This document shows positions 33,543-41,304 of a stretch of DNA of 64,000 nt, piece by piece (position 1 is the stretch's first letter; every line of letters begins with the position of its first letter). The notes under the pieces are model-generated. The model worked only from the letters and a program-made list of their open reading frames with translations. It did no database searches and had not been told where the DNA came from. Source of the DNA: Pseudarthrobacter sp. C4D7 (GTDB taxonomy: Bacteria; Actinomycetota; Actinomycetes; Actinomycetales; Micrococcaceae). The position numbers were made by a program, and so were the translations under genes. Location of the stretch: positions 62,001-126,000 of the forward strand of contig NZ_JABFMW010000004.1 in the NCBI RefSeq assembly GCF_013359725.1, given 5' to 3'.

Positions 33543-34369
33543 TGGGCGGCCTGCCGTGATTCGGCCCAGGTGGCCAGGCTGCGCATCAGGTCCGCAACAT
33601 GGGCCGGGGCCTCCGCGGGTGCCAGGTGGGAGATGCCCTCCACGGTCACCGCCGTCGCGGTGCCGCCACCGGCGGTGATCCCCGCAGCCACATCCTCGGC
33701 CATGGCGGGCGTGGCCACACCGTCCAGGGACCCGGCGATGACCTGGGTGGGGACGGTGATGCTGCCCAGCTCGTCGCGGACGTCGAAGGCGGCCAACGCT
33801 TCGCAGCAGAAGGCGTAGCTGAAGCGGTCGGCGTCGCGCAGGGCGTGCAGGAGCCTGCTGCTGAACTCGGGTTCGCGGTCCATGAAGCCGGGCGCGAACC
33901 AACGCTGAGCGGACCCCTGGATCATCACCGGTGTGCCCTGCGTGCGGACGGTTTCCGCGCGCTCCAGCCAGCCTTCGGGGGTGCCGATCTTGGCGCCGCT
34001 GTTCTGCACGGACAGGCTCTTAAGCCGTCCACCGTGCTTGATGCCGAGCTGCAGGCCCACCGCGCCGCCCAGGGAAACCCCGGCGTAGTGGAAGTTTTCG
34101 CCGGGGGCGATGGAGTCCACCAGGTCCACGACGGCGTCAGCGAGCGCGGCCACGTCGAACCCTTCGCCGGCGGCGGGCGAAACCCCGTGGCCGGGGAGGT
34201 CCCAGGCCACCACGTCGAAATCGTTGCCGAGCAGGGACGCCACCCTGTTCCACAGGATCGTGGAGGTGCCCAGGGACGGCCCTGCCACGATCAGGGGGTG
34301 GTCGCCCAGGGGACGTTGGGGGGACAGCAGCGCTGCCTTCAGGGCCGGCTTAGCCACGGGAAGCTCCAT
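33539..34369 (-). CDS. pcaD: 3-oxoadipate enol-lactonase
   Basis: A 276-residue alpha/beta hydrolase that opens beta-ketoadipate enol-lactone to beta-ketoadipate. The oxyanion strand is IVAGPSLGTSTILWNRVASLL; the nucleophile Ser is in YAGVSLGGAVGLQLG, the Asp in VIAGSLDGVATP and the His in GISHLAPAEAP. The ATG at 34369 lies within the 3' end of pcaB (20-base overlap), so translation is coupled. A longer frame upstream is open but runs inside pcaB. Confidence 0.9.
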   Translation of the reverse strand: MELPVAKPALKAALLSPQRPLGDHPLIVAGPSLGTSTILWNRVASLLGNDFDVVAWDLPGHGVSPAAGEGFDVAALADAVVDLVDSIAPGENFHYAGVSLGGAVGLQLGIKHGGRLKSLSVQNSGAKIGTPEGWLERAETVRTQGTPVMIQGSAQRWFAPGFMDREPEFSSRLLHALRDADRFSYAFCCEALAAFDVRDELGSITVPTQVIAGSLDGVATPAMAEDVAAGITAGGGTATAVTVEGISHLAPAEAPAHVADLMRSLATWAESRQAAQ

Positions 34370-35828
34370 TCGCGTCGGGGGTGGGGGAAGTGAATTCGGG
34401 GTAGGCGGCAAGGATGCGACGGGTGATTTCCGCCGCCTGGCCCAGGTAGCTGGCAGGGTCCAGGAGTTCCTCCAGCCGGTCGTCCGGGACGACGGCGGCG
34501 GGGACGACTTCGCGGAACAGCCTGCGGTACGTTCCGGCCTGCTCCGACGGAGGTGCTTCGAGGGTCCGGTCCACCACCTGTTGCAGCTGCTGCTTGCCGG
34601 TGCGCCCATCATGCTCCGCAAGCAGCGGAGCCACGGCTGCAGTGACGCCTTCGGCCAGCAGCAGCGGACCGGACAGGTCGAGGTTGCGGCGCATGCCGTC
34701 CGGGAACACCCGGAGTCCTTCGGCGAGTTCCCGCAGGTGGCCTGCTGCGCCGAGGGCCAGGGCCAGCAGTTGGCGGAGGGCCGGCCATTCGGTGTGCCAG
34801 GCGCCGTCCGGGCGTTCGTCGTTGAAGTTGGCGGCGGCCACGTGCAGCTGGGCGGCCAGCTGCGGTGCCTGCAGCGCGGCGCTCCGGACCAGGACAGACA
34901 GCACCGGGTTCTGCTTCTGCGGCATGGCCGAGGACACGCCCCGCCCGGCTGCCCGCGGCTCGGCGACCTCAGCCACCTCGGGCCGGCTCAGGAACAGGAT
35001 GTCCGCTGCGATCTTTCCGGAGGCGTCCAGCACGGACACCAGCGCATGGCCCAGGGAGGTGATGGCCAGGCGGTTGGTGTGCCAGGGAGCCATGGCCGGG
35101 GCCAGCTCCAGCTGGGCCGCCAGGGCATCAGCCAAGGTAAACGGCGTGGCGGAGGAGCCATCCGTCAATACGGTTCCGGCGGCGAGGGTTCCCGCCGCCC
35201 CGCCGAACTGGACCGGGAACTCCAGGGTGTCCAGTTGCCGCCCCGCAGCGGCCAGGCCCTGGAACCACTGCGCGGCGCGCAGCCCAAAGGTGTAGGGAAG
35301 CGAATGCTGCGTCAGGCTCCTGCCCACGCACAGCGTGTCCGCATGCTGCCCGGCAAGGTGCGCCAGCGCCGTCGTGGTGCCTTTCACGTCCGCCAGCACC
35401 GCGTGGACGGTGTTGCGGGCCAGCAGCATGAGGGCAGTGTCCAGCACGTCCTGGCTGGTCAGGGAGGTGTGCACGGCCTTCGCGGCACCAACTCCGGCGG
35501 TATCCAGCGCCGCCACGTTCTTCCGGAGGTCAGCCAGCAGCGGGATCACCGGGTTGCCGCCGCCCTGGGCGCGAAGAGCGATGCCGGCGAGGTCGTACCG
35601 GCCGGCCTCAGCAGCCGAGGCGACGACGGCGGCCGACCCGGCAGGTGCCAGCCCGGCCCGTTGCAGCACGGCGGCCCAGCCGGCTTCGACGGCGAGGATG
35701 GCCGCCAGCACTGCCCGGTCCCCCGTCAGCGCCGCCACCAATGGCGACGCTGAGACGGGGGTGAGCAGGCCGGCGTCGGCCTCCTCCGCGAAGGCGCGCA
35801 GGTCTCCCAGGGCGGCAGTGTGGGTCAC
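34350..35828 (-). CDS. pcaB: 3-carboxy-cis,cis-muconate cycloisomerase
   Basis: A 492-residue fumarase/aspartase-superfamily enzyme that lactonises beta-carboxymuconate to gamma-carboxymuconolactone. The superfamily signature reads SSAMPQKQNPV; VHTSLTSQDVLDTALMLL and GRSLTQHSLPYTFGLRAAQW are the substrate loops. Slightly longer than the 350-450 residues common in proteobacteria because of a C-terminal extension typical of actinobacteria. Overlaps pcaG by four bases and pcaD by twenty. Confidence 0.92.
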   Translation of the reverse strand: MTHTAALGDLRAFAEEADAGLLTPVSASPLVAALTGDRAVLAAILAVEAGWAAVLQRAGLAPAGSAAVVASAAEAGRYDLAGIALRAQGGGNPVIPLLADLRKNVAALDTAGVGAAKAVHTSLTSQDVLDTALMLLARNTVHAVLADVKGTTTALAHLAGQHADTLCVGRSLTQHSLPYTFGLRAAQWFQGLAAAGRQLDTLEFPVQFGGAAGTLAAGTVLTDGSSATPFTLADALAAQLELAPAMAPWHTNRLAITSLGHALVSVLDASGKIAADILFLSRPEVAEVAEPRAAGRGVSSAMPQKQNPVLSVLVRSAALQAPQLAAQLHVAAANFNDERPDGAWHTEWPALRQLLALALGAAGHLRELAEGLRVFPDGMRRNLDLSGPLLLAEGVTAAVAPLLAEHDGRTGKQQLQQVVDRTLEAPPSEQAGTYRRLFREVVPAAVVPDDRLEELLDPASYLGQAAEITRRILAAYPEFTSPTPDANGASRG

Positions 35829-36379
35829 TGGAAGTCCAGGAAGACCGTCTCGCCCTCACCCTGGAGGCGGATGTCCCAGGTGAGGCCGCCGTCGGGGTCG
35901 CGGCGGGCGATGAGCGTCTTGCGGCGCTCCGGGTCCAGCGAGCTCAGCAGGGGGTCGTTGGCCAGGGCCTCGGTGTCCTCCGGCAGGTAGATGCGGGTGA
36001 AGAGCCGGTTGGTCAGGCCGCGGGCGAAGAGCGCCACCGAAATGAACGGTGCCGCGCCCGGCTTGGTGGGGCCGGGGTTGACGGTGGTGAAGGTGAAGAC
36101 GCCGGAGTTGCCCACGGCGCCGCGGCCCCAGCCGGTGAAGGTGTAGCCGTCGCGGACCAGGGAGCCGGTGCGCTGGACCACCTTGCCGTCGGCGTCGGGC
36201 TGCCAGATTTCCAGGATGGCGTCCGGGATGGTGTGGCCGGCGCCGTCATAGACCGTGCCCTGCAGGCGGATGGAGCCCGGGAAGCCGGGAGGCAGGAGTT
36301 CGTTGTCCTTCTCGAACGGGAGCGCGTAGCCGTAGAACGGGCCCACGGTCTGGCCGGGGGTGGGTACCAGTTTGGTCAT
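35825..36379 (-). CDS. pcaG: Protocatechuate 3,4-dioxygenase alpha subunit
   Basis: A 184-residue alpha chain of the intradiol dioxygenase. PTPGQTVGPFYGYALPF at the N-terminus, then the beta-sandwich segment DAILEIWQPDADGK and LTNRLFTRIYLPED. It lacks the full iron ligand set, as expected; iron is held by PcaH. Starts five bases after the pcaH stop, so a 1:1 ratio is likely. Together the subunits cleave protocatechuate to 3-carboxy-cis,cis-muconate. Confidence 0.93.
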   Translation of the reverse strand: MTKLVPTPGQTVGPFYGYALPFEKDNELLPPGFPGSIRLQGTVYDGAGHTIPDAILEIWQPDADGKVVQRTGSLVRDGYTFTGWGRGAVGNSGVFTFTTVNPGPTKPGAAPFISVALFARGLTNRLFTRIYLPEDTEALANDPLLSSLDPERRKTLIARRDPDGGLTWDIRLQGEGETVFLDFQ

Positions 36380-36384
36380 CTTTC

Positions 36385-37257
36385 CTACTCCTCGTCGCCT
36401 GCGGCGCCGAGCGCCTCGTTTTCGGTCCAGGTCCGCTTGGGACCGGTCAGGACGATGTCCCAGTTGTAGCCCAGGGCCCATTCGGGTTCGGTGAGGCTGT
36501 GGTCGTAGGTGGCCACCAGGCGGTCGCGGGCGTCCTGGTCCACGATGGTCTGGTAGATCGGATCCAGCGGGAAGAGCTGGTCTCCCGGGAAGTACATCTG
36601 GGTGATGATGCGCTGGGTGAACTCGGTGCCGAACAGCGAGAAGTGGATGTGCGCCGGCCGCCAGGCGTTCAGGTGGTTCTTCCAGGGGTAGGCGCCGGGC
36701 TTGATGGTGGTGAACCGGTACGAGCCGTCCGGGCCGGTGATGCAGCGCCCGATGCCGGTGAAGTTGGGGTCGATGGGCGCGGGGTGCTGGTCGCGCTTGT
36801 GGATGTAGCGGCCGGAGGAGTTGGCCTGCCAGATCTCCACCAGTTGGCCCGCCACCGGGCGGCCGTCGCCGTCCAGGACCTTGCCGGAGACGATGATGCG
36901 CTCACCCAGGGGCTCGCCGTTGTGCTGGATGGTCAGGTCCGATTCCAGGGCGTGCACGTCCTGGTGACCGAAGGCCGGCGAGTAGAGCTCGATGGTTTCC
37001 GGGTCCGCGTGCTGCAGGCTCTTGGTGGGGTGGCGCAGGATGCTGCTGCGGTACGGCGGGTAGTCCAGCCGGGGCTGGATCTCCGGCTGGCCGCCGTCCT
37101 TGAGCGCGCGGCGGTAGGCCTCGCCGATGGCGTTGATCTCTGCGCTGAGGTCCGCCTGCGACTCGATGGCCTTGTCCAGGGGCTGGTGGGCAGCCTTCGG
37201 TTCGGCCGGGGGCACGAGTTCCTCCGACTCCAGCTCAGCGGTGATGTCTTCCGGCAT
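36385..37257 (-). CDS. pcaH: Protocatechuate 3,4-dioxygenase beta subunit
   Basis: A 290-residue catalytic chain. The non-heme Fe(III) ligands are visible: one Tyr in SSGRYIHKRDQ, the second in SYRFTTIKPGAYPW, and the two His in WRPAHIHFSLFG. The N-terminal 50 residues are an acidic extension (LESEELVPPAEP) longer than the Pseudomonas protein. DYPPYRSSILRHPTKSL is typical of beta subunits. Lies 45 bases after the dehydratase gene; the two enzymes act in sequence on protocatechuate. Confidence 0.95.
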   Translation of the reverse strand: MPEDITAELESEELVPPAEPKAAHQPLDKAIESQADLSAEINAIGEAYRRALKDGGQPEIQPRLDYPPYRSSILRHPTKSLQHADPETIELYSPAFGHQDVHALESDLTIQHNGEPLGERIIVSGKVLDGDGRPVAGQLVEIWQANSSGRYIHKRDQHPAPIDPNFTGIGRCITGPDGSYRFTTIKPGAYPWKNHLNAWRPAHIHFSLFGTEFTQRIITQMYFPGDQLFPLDPIYQTIVDQDARDRLVATYDHSLTEPEWALGYNWDIVLTGPKRTWTENEALGAAGDEE

Positions 37258-37302
37258 GGCTGGCTCCTTTCTGATCTGTTGGTTTGGTGCGTCTGGTCTG
37301 GT

Positions 37303-39174
37303 CTAAGTGGTGCGGTGCAGCGAGTCGTACTGGACCGCGTGCCGCACCGGGGCGTTCGGGGCGCCGTAGCCGTCGTAGCCGCCGCGGCGTTCCACCATTT
37401 CGAAGAACACGCTGCCCACGGTGGCGGTGTAAAAGTGCAGGAATTCGCCGTCGGCATCCCGGTCGAACAGCAGGTTGAGGTCCCGCAGGGTGGCCAGGAA
37501 GCCGGGGTCCAGGTCGAACCGGGCGCCCAGGTCCTCGTAGTAGTTGGCCGGGATCTGCAGGAATTCCAGGCCGCGCTCCCGGGCGTCACGGGCAGCGGCC
37601 ACCAGGTCCTCCACGGCGAAGGCGATGTGTTCCTGGTAGGTCTTGCGGGCCTCGTTCCGGGCCTGCTGGATGGGGGCGAGGTTCAGGACCAGCCGCACCG
37701 CGCCGTCGGAGGTCTGCATGACCTGCGAGCGCACCAGCCCGCTGGGGCTGGGAACCTCGGCGAAGGGCTGCGGCTCCAGGGCCAGGGCGCTGGTGTAGAA
37801 CAGGACAGCTTCATCGAAGTGCTGCCACGGCTGGGCCAGATTAACGTGGTCAATGACCGCCGTGGTTCCGGCCGAGGGGTGTTCCAGGCCTTCGCCAAAT
37901 TCGTGCGTCCACGCCGCGGTCCCGTCCGGGCTGCCCTGGCAGAGGAAGATCTCGGTGGAATCCGGCGCGGCGATGCCCTGGAACACTTCCTCGTCCGCCT
38001 GAACCTTGCGGGCCACCACGGGGGCCTTGAGCTGCTGGGCCCGGGCTGAGGCAATTACGGGGGAATCGACGTCGAACCCCAGCGCCGCGATGGCGGGTTC
38101 CGCGTGCTGCGCTGCCTGTTCGTTGATGATCACCCGGGCCTGGCCCATGGTCCACAGCTGGACGTCCTTGGTGCGGTGCCGGCCTTCGAACTGGAACCCG
38201 AGCTGGCCCAGGAGCTTCTCCAGCTGGGCGGTGTCGTCCGCCTTGACCTCGGCAAAGTTGAAACCGGCGGGTTCGTTCACCGTGGGCAGCGTGGCCAGTT
38301 CCATGGGATAACGACGGCGGCGCGGGCCTGGGTTGCTCGGCGCGGCGTCGGTACCGGCGAGCCACTTGGCGCTTTGCTCCTCCAGCCAGATCAGGGACCG
38401 CATGGCGTCCACCGCGGTGCGTTCCAGGTCCGACTGCCGGAAGACGTCGTTGAAAACCTCCAGCGAGACCGGCCCGGTGTAGCCCGCGCGGACCACATGG
38501 CCCATGAACTTGGCCAGCTCGAACTGTCCCTCGCCCGGGAACACGCGGTAGTGGCGGCTCCAGGACAGGACGTCCATGGAAAGCTTGGGGGCGTCCGCCA
38601 CCTGGACGAAGAAGATTTTCTCCGGGTTGATGTCCTCGATGGGGGCGGTGTCCCAGTCGCGGGAGAGGATGTGGAAGGAGTCCAGGCAGGTGCCCAGGTT
38701 GGGGTGGTCCACCATTTCCACCAGCTGGCTGGCGTGCTCGTAGTCGTTGACGTACTTGCCCCAGGCCAGGGCCTCGTAGGCCACCTTGATGCCGTGGTCC
38801 CCGGCCAGGTTTGCCAGCTGTGCCAGCTGTTCGGCGCGGACGGCGTCGTCGTCAATGGTGGCGGTGGCAACGTTGGAGCACACCAGGATGGTGTCCATGC
38901 CCAGCCGCGCCATGAGCTTGAACTTGGCCTCGGCGCGCCGGAGGTTGGCCTTGAGCAGGTCCGGGGTGACGCCGTCGAAATCGCGGAACGGCTGGTACAG
39001 GTCCAGGCCGAGGCCCAGGTCCGCTGCCATCCTGCGTACGTCCTCGGGGCCCAGCGGTGAGGTGACCAGGTCCTGCTCGAAGATCTCAATCCCGTCAAAG
39101 CCGGCGATGGCGCAGGCCTGCATCTTTTCCTTCAGGGTGCCGGAGAGGCACACGGTGGCGATTCCGGTGCGCAT
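37303..39174 (-). CDS. qsuB: 3-dehydroshikimate dehydratase, two-domain (QsuB-type)
   Basis: A 623-residue enzyme making protocatechuate from 3-dehydroshikimate. Residues about 1-280 form a xylose-isomerase-like TIM barrel (GIATVCLSGTLKEKMQACAIAGFDGIEIFEQDL, VAYEALAWGKYVND, LDSFHILSRD). Residues about 300-620 are a VOC/4-hydroxyphenylpyruvate-dioxygenase-like domain (VIDHVNLAQPWQHF, HIAFAVEDLVAAARD, FFEMVERRGGYDGYG). The size and fusion match Corynebacterium QsuB. It starts one base inside the upstream dehydrogenase stop and precedes pcaHG, so shikimate-pathway compounds are routed straight into the pca steps. Confidence 0.92.
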   Translation of the reverse strand: MRTGIATVCLSGTLKEKMQACAIAGFDGIEIFEQDLVTSPLGPEDVRRMAADLGLGLDLYQPFRDFDGVTPDLLKANLRRAEAKFKLMARLGMDTILVCSNVATATIDDDAVRAEQLAQLANLAGDHGIKVAYEALAWGKYVNDYEHASQLVEMVDHPNLGTCLDSFHILSRDWDTAPIEDINPEKIFFVQVADAPKLSMDVLSWSRHYRVFPGEGQFELAKFMGHVVRAGYTGPVSLEVFNDVFRQSDLERTAVDAMRSLIWLEEQSAKWLAGTDAAPSNPGPRRRRYPMELATLPTVNEPAGFNFAEVKADDTAQLEKLLGQLGFQFEGRHRTKDVQLWTMGQARVIINEQAAQHAEPAIAALGFDVDSPVIASARAQQLKAPVVARKVQADEEVFQGIAAPDSTEIFLCQGSPDGTAAWTHEFGEGLEHPSAGTTAVIDHVNLAQPWQHFDEAVLFYTSALALEPQPFAEVPSPSGLVRSQVMQTSDGAVRLVLNLAPIQQARNEARKTYQEHIAFAVEDLVAAARDARERGLEFLQIPANYYEDLGARFDLDPGFLATLRDLNLLFDRDADGEFLHFYTATVGSVFFEMVERRGGYDGYGAPNAPVRHAVQYDSLHRTT

Positions 39175-40055
39175 CAGGCGGTCACCTCCTCGGCGGCTAC
39201 GAGTTCCAGGAAGTGCGAGCGCATGCGCTCCGGGTCCGCTTCCAGGCCGGTGAAGATCCGGAACGCGTCGGCGGCCTGGCCTACTGCCATCCGTCCGCCG
39301 TCCAGGACCTCGCAGCCCTTGGCGCGGGCGCCGCGGACCAGTTCGGTGTCGATGGGGCGGTAGACGATGTCCGCCACCCAGTGCCGGGGCTCCAGCAAAT
39401 CCAGGTCCAGCGGGACGCCGGGGTGGGCTGCCATGCCTACCGGCGTGCAGTGCACCAGGCCGTCGGTCACGCGCATCAGCTGCGGCAGCTCCGTCGTCGT
39501 GCGTGCCGTCACGGTGCTGTCCGGGAAGAAGCCTGCCAGTTCGGCGGCCCGCGCCGCGGCGCGCTGCGGATCCATGTCCACCAGGTCCAGCGTTCTTACG
39601 CCTGCGCTGAGCAGGGCGTAGGCGACGGCGGACCCGGCCCCGCCTGCGCCGAGCTGCACCACGCGGTCCAGCCGCGCACCGGGGAGGCCGGATGCCAGGG
39701 CGGCGGCGAAGCCGGAGAAATCGGTGTTGTGGCCAATGAAGCGGCCGTCGCGGATCACCACGGTGTTGACGGCACCGAGGCGTTGGGCGTCGGGGGAGAC
39801 CTCGTCCAGGTGCTGCAGGACCAGCTGCTTGCAGGGATGGGTAATGTTCAGGCCGTTGAAGCCCAGGGTGCGGGCACTGTCCAGGATGGCGCCTACCGCT
39901 TCCCCGGCCAGCCCCAGGTCCAGCAGGTCGATGGGCCGGTACAGGTAACGCAGGCCCTGCACGTCACCTTCCCGTTCGTGCATGGGCGGCGTGAGCGATG
40001 GCGTCACGCCATCACCAACCAGCCCTACAAGGTAGGACTCAGTCCGATTGCTCAT
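39174..40055 (-). CDS. qsuD: Quinate/shikimate dehydrogenase (QsuD/AroE type)
   Basis: A 293-residue AroE-family dehydrogenase. SLTPPMHEREGDVQGLRYLYRPIDL holds the substrate-binding Ser-Leu-Thr-Pro, NITHPCKQLVLQHLDE the catalytic Lys, VVQLGAGGAGSAVAYALL the NAD(P) loop, and HCTPVGMAAHPG the closing segment. The catabolic subclass (QsuD, QuiA2) typically has NAD preference. ATG at 40055 follows AAAGGAG. It is the first gene of the 11-gene leftward operon and supplies 3-dehydroshikimate or dehydroquinate to the next enzymes. Confidence 0.88.
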   Translation of the reverse strand: MSNRTESYLVGLVGDGVTPSLTPPMHEREGDVQGLRYLYRPIDLLDLGLAGEAVGAILDSARTLGFNGLNITHPCKQLVLQHLDEVSPDAQRLGAVNTVVIRDGRFIGHNTDFSGFAAALASGLPGARLDRVVQLGAGGAGSAVAYALLSAGVRTLDLVDMDPQRAAARAAELAGFFPDSTVTARTTTELPQLMRVTDGLVHCTPVGMAAHPGVPLDLDLLEPRHWVADIVYRPIDTELVRGARAKGCEVLDGGRMAVGQAADAFRIFTGLEADPERMRSHFLELVAAEEVTA

Positions 40056-40129
40056 GCGTGCAGCTCCTTTGGTACGGCACCGGACAGGGGCTGGTGTCGG
40101 CCTCGCTGCGGGGTGATAGGGATTAAGGT

Positions 40130-40159
40130 ACAACAAATGTTCACTTATCGCACTGTTGT
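40130..40159. promoter_or_regulatory. Putative PcaR/IclR operator of the qsu-pca operon
   Basis: GTTCACTTATCGCAC at 40139-40153 matches the PcaR-box consensus I recall from Pseudomonas (GTTCGATAATCGCAC) in 12 of 15 bases. It is framed by a dyad ACAACA (40130-40135) and TGTTGT (40154-40159). The site lies 75-104 bases upstream of the first operon gene, a normal place for IclR activator binding. Confidence 0.5.
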
Positions 40160-40211
40160 TCTACATACGAACATCCATGCTGATGCGGGAGCCCCCTGGG
40201 CTCCTGCGGGC

Positions 40212-41075
40212 CTAGCGCTGTGGCAGCCTTGCGGCCAGTTCAGCCGCGGCCTCCTGCAGGACGGGGACATGCGCAACCAAGCCGTCCAGGTCCAGCCGGA
40301 AGACAGGCACGGCGGTTGCCAGCGAGGCGAAGGCGTGCCCCTGGTCGTTGAGCAGCGGTACGGCCACGGCGCGCATGCCGGCCTCATTCTCCTCATCCAT
40401 GACGGCATAGCCCTGCCGGCGCACCTTCCCGATTTCAGCAGCGAAGGCTTCGCGGTCCGTAATGGATTTGCCGGTCAGCGCCTCCAGCGGGACCTCGGCC
40501 AGCAGCTTTTCCCGCTCCCCATCCTCGGCAAATGCCACCAGGGCCTTGCCCACGGCGGTCGTGGAAAGCGAGCCCAGGTGGCCGGGGTCGCTGGTGACGC
40601 GGAAGGTCTGCGGGCCATCCACCTTACTGACGGTCAAGTGGTGCAGGCCATCCCGGACACTGAGGATCGTGGCCTCGCCGGTCTGTTCAGTGACGCGGCG
40701 CAGGATGGGCATGGCCGTGCCGGCGAAGCCGTGGTGGTTGGAGACGCGCTGCCCCAACTGGAAGATCCGCAGGCCCAGGTGGTACCGGCGGCCATCCGGT
40801 TCGTAGTCGACAAAACCGTCGCGGGTCAGCGAGCCCAGCAGGCGGTAGGTGGTGCTGAACGGAAGCTCGGCGCGGCGGGAAATCTCGGCAGCACTGGCAC
40901 CGCGGGGCTCATCGCCCAGGAGGACCAGCAACCCCAGGGCTTTGCCCACCATGTCCGTGCGGTCCGCGGGACGTGCCCCCACCTTGCCCTCGGGCGGCAT
41001 GGCATTGACTGGTTCGGCCGGGCGGACATCGGCAGCGGATTCATCATTGGCCGCTGTGGCTTGGTTCACACTCAT
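40212..41075 (-). CDS. IclR family regulator upstream of the qsu-pca operon
   Basis: A 287-residue IclR protein with a 45-residue unstructured N-terminal extension. Winged helix GASAAEISRRAELPFSTTYRLLGSLTRDGFV, effector domain ATILSVRDGLHHLTVSKVDGP and STTAVGKALVAFAEDG. It lies between the catabolic operon and a divergent MHS transporter and probably controls one or both, perhaps responding to shikimate, quinate or protocatechuate. A distinct lineage from the two PcaR-like paralogs in the window. Confidence 0.82.
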   Translation of the reverse strand: MSVNQATAANDESAADVRPAEPVNAMPPEGKVGARPADRTDMVGKALGLLVLLGDEPRGASAAEISRRAELPFSTTYRLLGSLTRDGFVDYEPDGRRYHLGLRIFQLGQRVSNHHGFAGTAMPILRRVTEQTGEATILSVRDGLHHLTVSKVDGPQTFRVTSDPGHLGSLSTTAVGKALVAFAEDGEREKLLAEVPLEALTGKSITDREAFAAEIGKVRRQGYAVMDEENEAGMRAVAVPLLNDQGHAFASLATAVPVFRLDLDGLVAHVPVLQEAAAELAARLPQR

Positions 41076-41126
41076 ACGTCGATGTTGCCACAATGTGAGA
41101 GCTATTTCTAGATAGTGATTATTTTC

Positions 41127-41155
41127 TTGACAGGTGACTGTCCTCACAGTCATAG
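41127..41155 (+). promoter_or_regulatory. MHS transporter promoter with embedded operator
   Basis: TTGACA at 41127-41132, then a perfect seven-base dyad TGACTGT-CCTC-ACAGTCA (41135-41152) filling the spacer, then TCATAG/CATAGT as -10. A protein bound to the dyad would occlude RNA polymerase. The adjacent IclR product is a candidate. Confidence 0.55.
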
Positions 41156-41304
41156 TTTCTGTATCGCAAAAGTAGCTCCCACCATGTGGCTACACATGCC
41201 GGGTCTTTCCCACGGACTCCCGCCGCAACCCTGCCCGCACCAAGGCCTCGGCGGCTGCGCCTCCAGATCCATCCGCGACAATGTCGTCACACCAAAGGAA
41301 CACC

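Noticed and set aside
33102..33902. A longer 266-codon form of pcaC
   Set aside because: The upstream part is Arg/Gly/Pro-rich shadow of pcaD; the GTG at 33542 gives the normal pcaC length and coupling.
36499..38049. A 516-codon plus-strand frame across pcaH and the dehydratase
   Set aside because: No recognisable motif and Gly/Val/Arg-rich composition; minus-strand pca genes are unambiguous.
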